Source of the DNA: Linyphia triangularis
Lineage: Eukaryota > Arthropoda > Arachnida > Araneae > Linyphiidae
Assembly: GCA_963978545.1 (NCBI GenBank)
Contig: OZ021722.1
Coordinates: forward strand, 37,589,365 to 37,653,364
Reading direction: 5' to 3'
DNA length: 64,000 nucleotides
The translations under genes and the position numbers were made by a program. Of the stretch, positions 1-11,700 are shown one piece after another. Under the pieces are notes generated by a model. It was not told the DNA's origin, made no database searches, and saw only the letters and a program-made list of their open reading frames with translations. Position 1 is the first letter of the stretch, and every line of letters begins with the position of its first letter.

Positions 1-873
1 AGAGTTCTTTTACTGAAAAAAATCCTTATAATTGTTTTACATTTTTTGGGGCTTTTTTCTGCAGCTATGTTTTGCAAATGCTTCCAGATGATAAGATTAT
101 TCTGCTAATAAAAGTTAGGAAAAATGACAAAACATGAATCCTCAACATTCCAAATGTAGAGAGGGGCGTGATACAATGTAAAGTAAAAGGGATATTGTTA
201 GATTTTATTTTCCTGGCTGTTTGCAAGATCAAGTTTAGAATTATTTTTCAGTAGTTTTAAAATTGGAAAATGTAGAACCAAAGAAAAAAAGGCTGATAAT
301 CAGGGTTTTACTGTGTTTAAAATATAGCTTTCACTGGTATTCTCCTATTGGCTGGCTGCCAGTTGGTACAGTTATCATTAAGCCTAGCAGGGATGAGATT
401 GGCAAAAAAGCAAAAAGACTGAAATCATACGCAAGCAAAAAATGTGTACCATAATTTATACGTGAAAGATGGTTTTAAGAATCGAGGAATGAGATTGGTC
501 AGAGAGCAAGAAGAAAGAAATCCAAAAGTTTGTCAAAAATGCATGTAGAAGGGACGATATCCAAAATTTTGATAAAAAAAGCTTACAGAAGAGACAATAT
601 CTGAAAATTTGACCAAAAAAAAAAGCACGTGGAAGGGGTGATTTACCAATTTTAAAGATACAATGAAATTTTTCACACTATAAAATAATTATATTTAAAA
701 TAGTTGTCACATAATTATTCTCAAAACATAGTAAGTACTCTAGCTTGTTTTGTTGTTTGTAAAAGTACTCAATTTAACATAGTAACAATTGATTTAACTT
801 AGTAACGTTAGACAATGCTTTAGAGCAAAAGTACAATTCAAACAGAATGAAGCATTGTATTTATAAGGAAAGT
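1..873. other. AT-rich non-coding stretch
   Basis: Only short chance reading frames are seen. Short loosely similar blocks (for example around 500-640, with GAAGGGACGATATCC and GAAGAGACAATATCT) suggest a decayed repeat. Exons of the export-adaptor gene were not detected. Confidence 0.4.
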
Positions 874-881
874 GCTTCAGT

Positions 882-1141
882 CATAGGTGTCAATTTTTCA
901 AAAAACATGGGGGGGGGGGGGGGGGGAAGAAGGCGAGTTTTGACGGAAGATGAAATTTTTCGAAAAATTATCGAAATCTAGGTATGACACAACTTCTCAT
1001 ATAACACCAACAATAAACAGTTATTATAATTTATTTGGAGAATGGAGGAAAAAAAAGGAGATAGTGTTACAAAAATCAGGGTAGGCAGCTCCCCAGAATT
1101 TAAAAGTGGGGAGGCCAGCTCCCCCGTACTTTACGCCTATG
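882..1141. mobile_element. hAT-type MITE with perfect 8-bp TSD
   Basis: Ends are CATAGGTGTCAA and, inverted, CATAGGCGTAAA. The 8-bp target duplication GCTTCAGT is perfect at 874-881 and 1142-1149. It contains a G run and no reading frame. An 8-bp duplication is typical of hAT elements. Confidence 0.8.
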
Positions 1142-1657
1142 GCTTCAGTACAAAGATATCAGTAAACAAGATACATGTCATGCGATCGAATCTATAACAC
1201 TTGTACATTTATTAACTACATTTCCAGTAAATTTACATTTCTGTAATTAAGAAAAACAATGCAAATGTGTCATTAAACAAGTTTTTCCAATTATATACTT
1301 TATAAGAAAACATTAAAATATTTCTTATGTCAAAGAGCGATATTGTATTCGATCAACATTAGCCTGTTTTGGTTGTCTGTGCGCATGAGCAGAACCACCG
1401 TAGAAGAGTAGTGCCATTTGCAACCAATCACAGCAGAAGTGCATCCCGGTCAGCATATCTAAGTTACTGGTTAACATTGTGTTTAATAAAATGTCAATGA
1501 AAGCACAAAAAAAAAAAAAAAATCAAGTACAGGATCTAAGACTTTTCACTTATGGATGCCTATAGATTTGTTGCACATCTGTAACATAGTGCTAAGGGTT
1601 AACAAAAAAAACCCCCAAAAAATCTGACAGAATCAATTTGAAATATTAAGGAATTTA

Positions 1658-1930
1658 GGGTTCTAATATATTCTGTTGACAAAAAACTCAAGACAAGAAG
1701 AAAAATAATCATGCCTGTAAAGGATGCGGTCGGATTGAAGTTTGAGAATTTTTTTTAACACCACAACGCTACCGGTGGTGCTTTTAAGTTATAGGATAGC
1801 TAAAAATATAACACAAGTAATAAGCAAATAAAATAAGGGTTTTAATATATTTTGTCGACAAAAGCGTCAAGCAAGAAGAAAAATAATCATGTCTGTAAAG
1901 GATGTAGTCAGATTGAAGTTTATTTTTTTT
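1658..1930 (+). repeat. Direct duplication of about 90 bp, offset 179 bp
   Basis: A block beginning GGGTTCTAATATATTCTGTT at 1658 recurs with scattered differences at 1837. Both copies include AAGAAGAAAAATAATCATG and TGTAAAGGATG. Function unknown; probably part of an old dispersed repeat. Confidence 0.75.
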
Positions 1931-1967
1931 AACAATAAGGCGGCGTCTGCAACCGCGTGGGAAATGC

Positions 1968-2084
1968 GAGAAGGGAAACTCAAAACCATCAAAATTCCTC
2001 GACATTTTCCTGATTTTTCTAGAAGAGTGAAATTCCCTGACATTTCTCTAATTTTTCTGAATTTCCGGTTCTGTTGCCACCCTG
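1968..2084 (-). mobile_element. Truncated copy of the CAGGGTGGCCAC MITE
   Basis: Read on the minus strand from 2084 it starts CAGGGTGGCAACAGAACCGG and carries the repeated CAGGGAA-type motifs of the complete copies at 2470-2845 and 5157-5586. The other end is missing. Confidence 0.6.
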
Positions 2085-2469
2085 TCAACTCATGAATCCA
2101 TATTGTGGATGAATGGATTTTAACTGCTTTTATACGCACGTGATTACAAAATTTCAAGAAAGGGAAAAGATTTTCATTAATTTGGAAATTTCGGTATATT
2201 TGGTCAAATTAAAAAAAAAATCATAGGGAAGGAGGGAAACGAAAGGTGGCCGGTTGATTAGTTTATTTAGCCGCCTCATCACGCCATTTAATCGACGTGT
2301 GGCAAGTAGATATTTTCAGGTTTAAGAAGTATACTTTTGGTGGGGAAAATTGCTCCAGTACAGGGAAAAATGCAGATGAAAAAGGGACAAAAAGCAAAAA
2401 AAGAGGGAAATTTCCCATAAAAAAGCGGAAATCCGCCAAATGGTGGAAAATGCTTGTCCCTGGCCTAGA

Positions 2470-2845
2470 CAGGGTGGCCACAAAATTCAGGAAAAAAAGT
2501 TTAAAATAGATTTCTAAAAAATTCCCTGATTTTATGGTAAACTTTTTTTCAAATTTCTACGATTTATCCAGATGTGTGTGTAGATCAAATAGTACATTTA
2601 TGCCAATTTTTTAAAAATAATTTTGGCAGTAATGAAAAATTTAAATACCATAACAAGAAACTTCTAATGATTATCACAAATCCCTTGGAAAATGGTGTCA
2701 AAAATACGGATTAACAGGGAAATGTACCGTCAAAACAATGGAAAAATTCACTGATTTTTGCAAAATTTAAAATATTCCCCTACACTTCTCAGAATTAGAA
2801 AGTTTCCTGACATTTCCCCGATTTCCAGGTTCTGCAGCCACTACG
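2470..2845 (-). mobile_element. MITE of the CAGGGTGGCCAC family, minus orientation
   Basis: It is homologous along its length to 5157-5586 in the opposite orientation. The left end is CAGGGTGGCCACAAAATTCA; the right end is eroded. The flanks share CTAGA (2465-2469 and 2846-2850). Non-coding. Confidence 0.75.
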
Positions 2846-2850
2846 CTAGA

Positions 2851-4195
2851 TTTTTATGCGTAAACATATCGTCAAGACTAAATGTTAATGGTTTGTAATT
2901 GGAATTGTAAATGTTTTAAAGGTTGCTAGTTTAGATGAGTTAGGTCTATAATTTTATCTGGTAACCAGCTAATGGAAGAGTATCTTTTAAACTTAGAGTC
3001 TACCTTGCCAAATTAGAGATATGATACCAAACTGGCAATTCCATTTTTTGACAAACCTATAAAATCTAATCTTCCATCATGATTTATGCAGCAAGTCAGT
3101 TTTTCCAACAACGATCTGACACAAATTTGGAGTTAGCGATCACAATTTTTAGGAATGAAATCAGTTTTTCAACAGTATTTCAAAGCCATCTTAGATTTGG
3201 AACGCAACGTTAACAGAGACATGGTTTTGTTTGGAAAAGGAAGATTGAAAATCACTAGATAAACTCAACTTCTTCAATAATACTATATTCATTACTTTGA
3301 AATAAAAAAGACTTCAATAATCAAAGAAAAAAATCCTGTTAATTCATATTTTATTAAAATAAATTCTTAATACAGGGTTCCCACTCGTATCACAGAATAA
3401 AAAACAATGACTTTTAAGGAACTAAATAATGTTTTTTAAGGACCTTTGAAAATTTGTTTTCAGGAATCAATTTCAAATCTAAATTTTTAATAAAGTATAT
3501 TCTACCAAAAAAGTTGCATGCCTAATACAAATACGTCATAAAATTATGATACTGTGCAGATAAGTGGCGGTCACGTAGGGATAGTAAGTCCAAGTTGTAT
3601 TTTTATAAATTTAGCAGTTGAGCACGCAATATCCGAAAAAATTAAGGACCTCTGGTAAATTCCTACTTCACGTTTATGGGTTGGCGCGCTTTTAAAAAGT
3701 TGGCGACAAGGCCAAAATGTCGCCAAATCGGAAAGTGAAAAATTGATAATCGAACCTGCAGGGGTGTTGGCAAATTTAGAACTGTATCGCCTACTAAATA
3801 GCGCCAAATCGGCTTGGCGATATTTTAACGTCAACTAGGAATAGACCAGATTATTTAAAACAATTATTTAATTAGCAATTTAAAAAATAAAATTATTTTA
3901 CAACTCGTGTGTCACATAAAGAAAACAATCCTAAAATATTATAGTGGGAGAGCAATTAGCAGAGCACAATTCCTCAAGTTAGTCAGAATTACCAGGCATC
4001 ACCGATTACAACCATGCCTTTGTTTTTACACTGATGAAGGAAAACTAACCACCAAGTGCAGAGCAAATTCGAAATGCCTATAAAATGCATTTTTGGATGC
4101 ACATAGGCAGAACTTACTAACTCAACATAACTTAGGCAGTTGTGATTGATGATGTTTCAATTTCTTATAACAATAGAAAAATGAATAAAACATAC
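2851..4195. other. Intron 1 sequence of the export-adaptor gene (minus strand), no exon seen
   Basis: AT-rich sequence with no coding exon I can support. A block at 3540-3840 is rich in TGGCGAC and CGCCAAAT words; its segment near 3735 resembles a stretch near 6190 (GAAAAATTGA.AATCG.ACCTGC), suggesting a dispersed repeat fragment. Confidence 0.4.
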
Positions 4196-4384
4196 CCTGG
4201 GTGATGTGTATGCAAATTTTGTTCTATCGGCAGCCTGACCACCCCGTGAGCCTCGAAACCCTCTAATATTACCTCGTCCACGGCGTCCTCTACCCACACC
4301 TCGACCTCTAAAATTAGAAAACTTCCCTCTATGTTTCTTTATAATTTCGTCCAAGGACATATCAACTTCCATATTTTCAGCCAT
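4196..4384 (-). CDS. First coding exon of an ALYREF/THOC4-like mRNA export adaptor (partial)
   Basis: The exon encodes 63 residues from an ATG in good context (A at -3) to a consensus donor (AGG/GTATGT, intron starting at 4195, phase 0). Residues 5-19, MEVDMSLDEIIKKHR, match the UAP56-binding motif found at the N-terminus of ALYREF and of UIF/FYTTD1. Residues 26-48 are rich in RG and RGG repeats, as in the ALYREF N-terminal arm that contacts RNA and is arginine-methylated. In the family these proteins link the TREX complex and the helicase UAP56 to spliced mRNA. The RRM exons expected for ALYREF were not found at 1-4195 and are presumably beyond the left edge, as introns here are long. Because the RRM is unseen, UIF or another protein with this motif remains possible. 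Confidence 0.75.
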
Positions 4385-5703
4385 GATTATTTTGTAACAG
4401 ATAAATTCGAAATTATATTATTATTATTATAACTGCAATGTGCATTTCCCACATTAGCTTCAGCGCAAAGAACAAATGAAAAGATAATTTCTTCACTTCT
4501 GTACAAAAGACAAAGTTTAAGTTTTACTACCGAATAAACATATTATATGAGTGGCGTCATTTTGTACTCATAATATTTCCATTCAGTTTTATATATTATA
4601 GATTTATTTCTGCATCCAATATTAAAATATATGTTGACTATATCATAGAAAAAAACTCTTCAGAAACAGAAACATCTTTCTTCATCTGTAAACATAACTA
4701 AGTTTATACTTTCATTTTTGTCCAAAATTACACTTCAGTGGCAACTATGTAAGAACGAATTAAGTTCGTTTTTCAGGTACTTTTGGCAACTGCCTAGTTA
4801 GTGACTGAGTGACTGACTGAAATCTCTGCTGCTTATTTTTTGCGTATTCTCATATTCAAACTGCCGATTGTTAAATTACTAATTTGGCGGGAAAGAATTA
4901 CTCTTCTGTTTCATTAAGGTTAGTAACCATGTAATGATATTTACACCTGTGACATGTCTTACTTATACTTGATGTATGTTATTGTCGAGACAGCTTGCAT
5001 ATTGTTTGCATGATTCAAGGGTTAATTGCTATACAAATGTTCTTGAACGTGCATATTTATTACAGAAACAAAAGCTATGCATATTTAAATTTATACTTCT
5101 CTATTTAGTCTGAGCAAATTTTAACGAAGTGATAATTTAATCCAAGTGGATAACTTCAGAGTGGCCACAGAACCGGGAAAACCTGGAAATCAGGGATATG
5201 TCAGGGAGCTTTCAGATTCTGGAAAAAATCAGGGAAACGTCAGGGAACTTTTTAAAATTTTATGAAAGTCAGGGAAATTTTGTATTGTTTAAGGCACGTT
5301 CATTCATATTTTGGCGCTATTTACATGGAGATTTGTAGTGGTAAGCCATTAGAAGTTTAACGTTACGGATTAATTTAAACTTTTCATTACCAGCAAAACC
5401 ATTTTTTTAAAAATTGCATATTATCTCTTTAGCATACATGTTCTATTTAAATGGGGTGTTTAGACGTATGGTAGACCTAAGAAAATTGTGGAAATTTGAA
5501 AAAAAGTTTTCCCTAAAAACAGGGAATTTTTTAGAAATCTGAGAATTATCAGGGAACTTTTTTTCCTGAATTTTGTGGCCACCCTGTAACTTAGTCTAAG
5601 TAATTTTTGTTTCAATTTATAGTTTTGTTATAACTATTTTTGAAGTACTAGAGTGTGAATTTATTAGGATTTGAACTTCTTTTATTCAGCTATTGATTTT
5701 AAA
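4385..5703. promoter_or_regulatory. Divergent upstream region between the export-adaptor exon and UBC9
   Basis: The two start codons face away from each other, 1.3 kb apart. The interval is AT-rich and holds one 430-bp MITE (5157-5586) plus a probable 3' splice site at 5688-5689 for a UBC9 5'UTR exon. I see no confident TATA box or CpG-rich block, so shared promoter function is inferred from the gene arrangement only. Confidence 0.4.
5157..5586 (+). mobile_element. MITE of the CAGGGTGGCCAC family with 6-bp TSD
   Basis: Terminal inverted repeats are CAGAGTGGCCACAGAACC and CAGGGTGGCCACAAAATT. A perfect 6-bp duplication TAACTT lies at 5151-5156 and 5587-5592. Subterminal regions repeat TCAGGGAA motifs. 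Non-coding, between the two divergent genes. Confidence 0.85.
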
Positions 5704-8700
5704 ATGTCTGGAATTTCGATTGCTCGACTTGCTGAAGAAAGGAAAGCTTGGAGAAAAGATCATCCTTTTGTAAGTGTATTAGTTTGCAATAGTATTTCAA
5801 TTTAACTTGATCTAAGTTCTGTTTTCTCTCTTGTATGTTTGTAAAAATATTTTATTCGTATCTGTTTATGTCCCCCTTGTAATGCTAACCATAAACAAGA
5901 ATTTGCATTTTTTTCTATGAATTTTGCTGTATAAGTTTAGCTAATGGCTAGTTTTAAAAGTTAGTGTGCTTCCCAAAACAATGTTATCTAAAATTGTGTT
6001 TTCCTATATGGCTTTATTACATAAGTTACACTAGAACTTTGGTTAAACTGTGCTATATGGTGGCACTTGGCGTTTTTCGAACTTCTCCGCAAAACGTAAA
6101 CAATGACGAACTCCGACGCTAAAGCAAACCTAAAACGGTGAAAAATACCATGATTCCAAATGATCTGGTAAACCCAAAACAACAGTGGAAAATGAAAAAT
6201 TGAGAATCGTACCTGCTCCATAATTTGTGGGTGGTATAGGAAGATTCAAGTCCAATGCTAAAGCCGTTAAGCTATGGTTGAGATTGAAGTTGTAGCAAGA
6301 TTAAGTGTTTTCGCTTTTCATTTCAATTACATTTATATTAAAAACGTACATCCCGGGAAGAAATTCAAATGATTTGAGTAAGTTTATTCGATATCTGCAA
6401 AAATTCAAAGGCAATGAAGTTGCAAAAACAATAATTAGAGGGGAAAAAAACAAAGAAAAAGGTTAAGGAATTTAAATTTAAACAATGATTGAAAAATAGT
6501 TTAAGCATTTAAAATTTAATTTCAAATAATTTATAAGGGGTAAAATTTCATTAAACTTTTACATAAATGGCAAATATTTAACCCCTTCCAAAATATTTCT
6601 ATTTTTAATCTCTTACTAAAAACTAATGTGTGCGCTAACGCTTAGCGCTCTAAAAAGAAAAATTGCAACCTATTTCGTTGGTCTTGCAGCCAATTGAACT
6701 TAAAATAATACCCCTACCTAATTTTTGGCAGTCGTTTGTGGCATCTCGCCCTCAAAATCACTTTTTTAATTACTTAGTACTGTAAAAATGTCTAAAAAGT
6801 AAGGTGCGTGAGCACTTCGGGCTCCAAAAGGAAAAATTGCGACCTATTTCGTTGGCCTTGCGTCCACTTAAACCTAAAAAAAATACCCCTACCTATTTAG
6901 GGTAGTCATCTGTGGCATCTCACCCCCAAAATCACTTTTTTATTAGTTACTTGGCATTGTAAAACCCTCTAAAAAGTAAGGTATGCGCGTTTCGTGCTCT
7001 AAAAGGAAAATATTTCAACATTCCAAACATGACATTTTAATCACTTTGCTGTTATGAAACTAATTGAAACTTATAATTCAAAAGAACATAATCAAAATCC
7101 ATTTTAACGCCTTATATAATATAAACTATACTTTGGTGGCCTGACGGCCATCAAAATATAGTCATACCATACCCGTTTTAAATCTAAAGTTAAAATCGCT
7201 ATAAATTAAAAGTTTATGTTTAATGCAATATATACCTCAATCTTCTATTGCATCAAAAATTTTAAATCAACTACTGACTCATACATTCCATACACACTTC
7301 CTTTCTTACTTACCTCAGAATAAGGCATCATCATTCACAAATTTGTGCTCAGCAAACTAAAAAAAAAGCAGTGGAGTGCAGAAAAAAACAAATTTTCATA
7401 AATAACAAACTCTTATCAGAACAATTCTAACTTGCCCAAAAATATGAAATTTAATATTTTCAAAATATTAAAGTTCTACGGTTAATAACGGTTGACAGGC
7501 AAAATCGTAAAAAAGCAAACGATTATTCAATTTCCTATGTATTCAATAAACAATTTTTTTATTCCAAATAGTCACTATTGGTTAAATCTTCCAAAATAGC
7601 CTCCACGATTGCAGTTCAACACATTTAACTTCAAACATTTAAACCCACAAATGTAACTCAAATTCATGACGTAACAAGAATAAAGACAATGTATTTTCAA
7701 CAGGTCAGCTTCGAACAAAAAATAAATACTGAAATGAAGGGAGAAACATAAATCACGCAGTTTACCATATTTGTAACTATATCAATCGGCACCAGACGAA
7801 ATTAAGTGTTTTTTGGCGAAAAGAGGATGTATTCAGAGTTAATCCAAAGCAGCAGTAGTTCTAACCAATCACAACTCCGGAATACCGCTGACGACATCGA
7901 AACAACAAATCTTGCCAGTTTCCTAGGATTGGTGAATTATCTTTGCCACCATGTAACACATTTGAACCAGAATTTTGAGTTGTATCATTATAATTAACTT
8001 CTTGAGTAAATAATCACTCTAATCTATGAAAGTATATAATTTCAAGATTGACAAGCTTATGAGTAGTATTTGAATTGAGCTTTACATTATACTCTTATTA
8101 CTTTAAAATAGGTGTCTCAAGGTTACTAACTTCCCTTTCTACCCGTGTTGGTTACCATGACAGCAGCTTTCTAAGTCTTTTACCAATTTAGTTCAGAAAA
8201 CTATATATATATTTGTTACTGTTTGTTAGTAAAACTATTTGAATAAATGAAGTTGGTTATAAAAAATGATTTCAACTTTAATAAAAATGTTTGATTTTAA
8301 CTTTTTTCTCTTAAAAATATTCATCATATTTGTGTAGTCACTTGTTTGGTTTTACTTGCATAGTTTAAAGACTTAAAGTAAGAGCTGTGTTTATGCAAAC
8401 GTCTTTTGGTGCAAATTCGACAAATGCTCTTAATTGAATATTAATTACATGTCTCATTACTTTAGACTTTTTTCTGGTGCTAATTTGATGAATGCGACTG
8501 ATATTTTGAAAAATGAATCAAAAACCATATTTAATTTAATTTAAAAGGGTTATATTCATTTTGGAAATGTTGCCATTCTATCAGTTTAAATTTATGGATG
8601 CAATTTAAATGCTATTTAACCCTTTTAGTGCCAAAAGGCGACATATCGTTGTTCGCTGCACTTGCGAAAAGTGCCAACGACGATATATCACTGCGCGAGT

Positions 8701-11700
8701 GTGCGCCTACTACGCATCACAAGAGTTCTGTATTTCATAATAACTTTATAAAATGTTATAAATGGTTCTAATTCTTTGCATTGCAATTAAAAAAATTATT
8801 TATTAGAACTTTTTGTATGCTTTCTGCTGGTTGGTGGCGAAGCACTGTATACGCTAGAGCAATATAGTAGAATCTCGACATGGGATAGTTTCTTGGAACC
8901 ACAATCGCAATCTATTTATGATAGTTATCAGATAGCTCACGTGTCGCATCGGCACAGTAAGTCTAAAATCTTTCTTTCAAGCTAGGCGTCCAGTCTATAG
9001 GCAGAGCGGAGTGAATTAAAGCCAGCTCCAAGACTGCCACAATACGCTGCATTTTGAATTTCTTAAATATCATTTTTAGTTTGGTTTTTATGAATATTTT
9101 TCCAACCCCTAGTAAATTCGTCAAATTCCTCCGGTTATCTTCGCACAGGCATCCGTTTTCTTGTGGCACTAAAAGAGTTAAACTAATTAATTTGTAATAC
9201 AATCAATAATACTTTTTATATTATATTTATTCTAGTAACATTCAACCATTATGTTTTAATGAGGATCAGAAGGTGAAAATTTACCTCAAAATATATTCGG
9301 AAGTTTTTGTGCATTGCAATATTTTAAATGTTATCTACAAAATGATATTGATTATTGGACAAATCATCAAATAATGTAAAAAAAAAAAAACATTATAAAA
9401 GCATGTGTTAGTTTATGTAAAAGTTTTCTACTATTGGATGAGTGTCATTCTAAACCTATTCCATGAGTAATTTCTGAGAAAAAGGTACATTAAAAAGCCC
9501 TTTTTAACATGGATTATATTCCGATCGTTCTAAAGTTAACAGACCTGTCTTTATACAAACAGTAAATACATTTGTCTCCTATGTAACTCATCATCATCTA
9601 CGTAAAACTCTTGGCTTTCAATCTCTTTGAAACTGCCACTGTCAAATAAATTACAAATCATTGGATCATCTCATCCTTTGCACCTTCTTTCACAAAGTTT
9701 TTCAGAATGGTCAGCACATTTCTTCCAGTCATTCACAATTATACAACACAAGGCCTCCAAAAAAGTTTTTGCATCCTTTATCTTAAAAGTAGTATTTTTC
9801 TTGGCTATTTCTTTTTTCATGCAAGGCTTTCTTTTTATACTGGAAGTAGCGTGGGCTGAAAAAAAACAACAAATTTTGGCAATCGAAAAAGTAATAGTGC
9901 AGAAAAGTTGTCTTTTGACATCATTAGTAAGTGTGTAAAATCTTACCAAATTTAAAAAAATATCTTCCGGTGGCCCAACGGACATGAATTTTCGAAAAAA
10001 GAGTCCAAATTGGTAATCAATTGGTTAATTTTAATGATTTGAAAATGGAAACCTCGTAGTTTCGAAAAAGGTTAGTTGAAGGTATTGTAATATGTACAAA
10101 AAAATTCTGTTCAATAAAGTAATAGCTTCCATTGCCACAAGGGTTGAGAAAATATTGAAAAAATGCATTATATTTATCCAGACGTTACTTCAAAAAATTT
10201 TCTTTCATGCAGTTCAATTTCTTAACTATACTTTCAATTTAACAACAATCCAACTTAATGTGCAGTTTTCATGTTGGTAATGAAAATCTAAAATTTCAAT
10301 TATATTCCTAGTATATAGTATAAGAGACCTTTATGCTATATACTAGGAGCATCCACCTAACTTGCCAGCAATCTTCATTATTTTGCGTTGTGAACTAGAC
10401 TTGCTTTGCTTGCTAAGAAAAATAGACGTTATCAGAATGTCTTTGCATTTTTTTTTTTTTTTCAATCAATGAGAAAGCACAAAAGTTTAACTTCCTCATA
10501 TTCATTTGCACATTTTGTATTTTTCCTAAAATTGGGCTCCACAGAAAGATCAAACTTCCTGCTTAGAAACTGTATTGTATTTATCAAGAGCAACACGTCC
10601 AATGCTAGCTATGCTGCTTCTACGATTTGTCTTGACTTTCAAAATTTTCTTCTACGTTCTCATTTGCTCGCTGAGCATATCTTATTTTATAAAGTACTGC
10701 TGTAGCACAACATATTCGTCTTGATTCAATGGTTGATTCTGATATAAAGAAATAACTTGTGATGCCTATATGCATAGACAAATATAGCAATTTTTGGTAA
10801 CATGTGCAAGAATTTTATAGAAGGATTGGTCTTAAGAATGTCATATTGTATGCTGTCTGTATTTTGAAAGGGTTTTCATGGGGCATGCAACTGCAGATAT
10901 TATCTTGGAAAAAGTTGCTATCTGTTCTTTCATCGTATAATATTGATTTAAATTGAGCAAATACCTTAAAATTGCCAATCTGAATTTGACGAAAAGCATT
11001 AAAGAAAGTTTAAAATGGTAAAGTTTAAATGATGAGACAATGAAGGATGCAATCCTTTGCCACTAGATGCTTGTAATTTACATATCATGTGGTGAATAAT
11101 GCCCTTAAGCAATTGTTAATAAATTTACAATTTGATTTGGATGAAGGTTTTTAATTAATTTTTTTTAAGTGTTCCTCAATTTAAGGATGTAAATTTTTTA
11201 ATAAGACCTGCAAGATTAAAATCATTTAGAATTACTGAAATAATACTTATTTTAATATTTGATGTTGCTGCAAGTTAATAGATGTGCTTGAGCAAATGTG
11301 TTATCACTAAAAAATTTGTATTTTCAGCTCTTGGAATAAAGTTTTTTTTCTCTCTCTCTTTTTCGATAGTTTAATTAGATATATGCCCAGTTCATCCAAC
11401 TTGGGAACAAGGGAGTATAAAATGCTTAGAATTACTCAACTATTTAAAAATTGTTCTATTGTTGCTAATTAAAACATAATATATCTTTCGTAAGTTAGCT
11501 TTTACAGTTTTATGTTTTAAAGATAATTTAAATACTGTATCTTTGGTTTTTAAAATTTAAGTTTTAGATTGAAACAAAATGCCCCATCTCTTAATCTATA
11601 TATTTAATAGGCAATATGTTTTTTTGGGTTAGTCCGTCCGCCTAAACTGCTCAGCCAATTTCAATGATCAAGGTGTCATTTTAAAGGAAATAAGCTGTAG

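Noticed and set aside
263..454. 63-codon frame near the left edge
   Set aside because: No motif, no splice context and chance length in AT-rich DNA.
911..926. G runs here and at 40100, 41220, 42455, 42830, 54757 and 60163 as G-quadruplex regulatory sites
   Set aside because: They are homopolymers inside MITEs or other repeats; run length may also be a sequencing artefact.
1..4195. RRM exons of the export adaptor
   Set aside because: Searched on the minus strand by eye; no RNP motif with splice sites was found.
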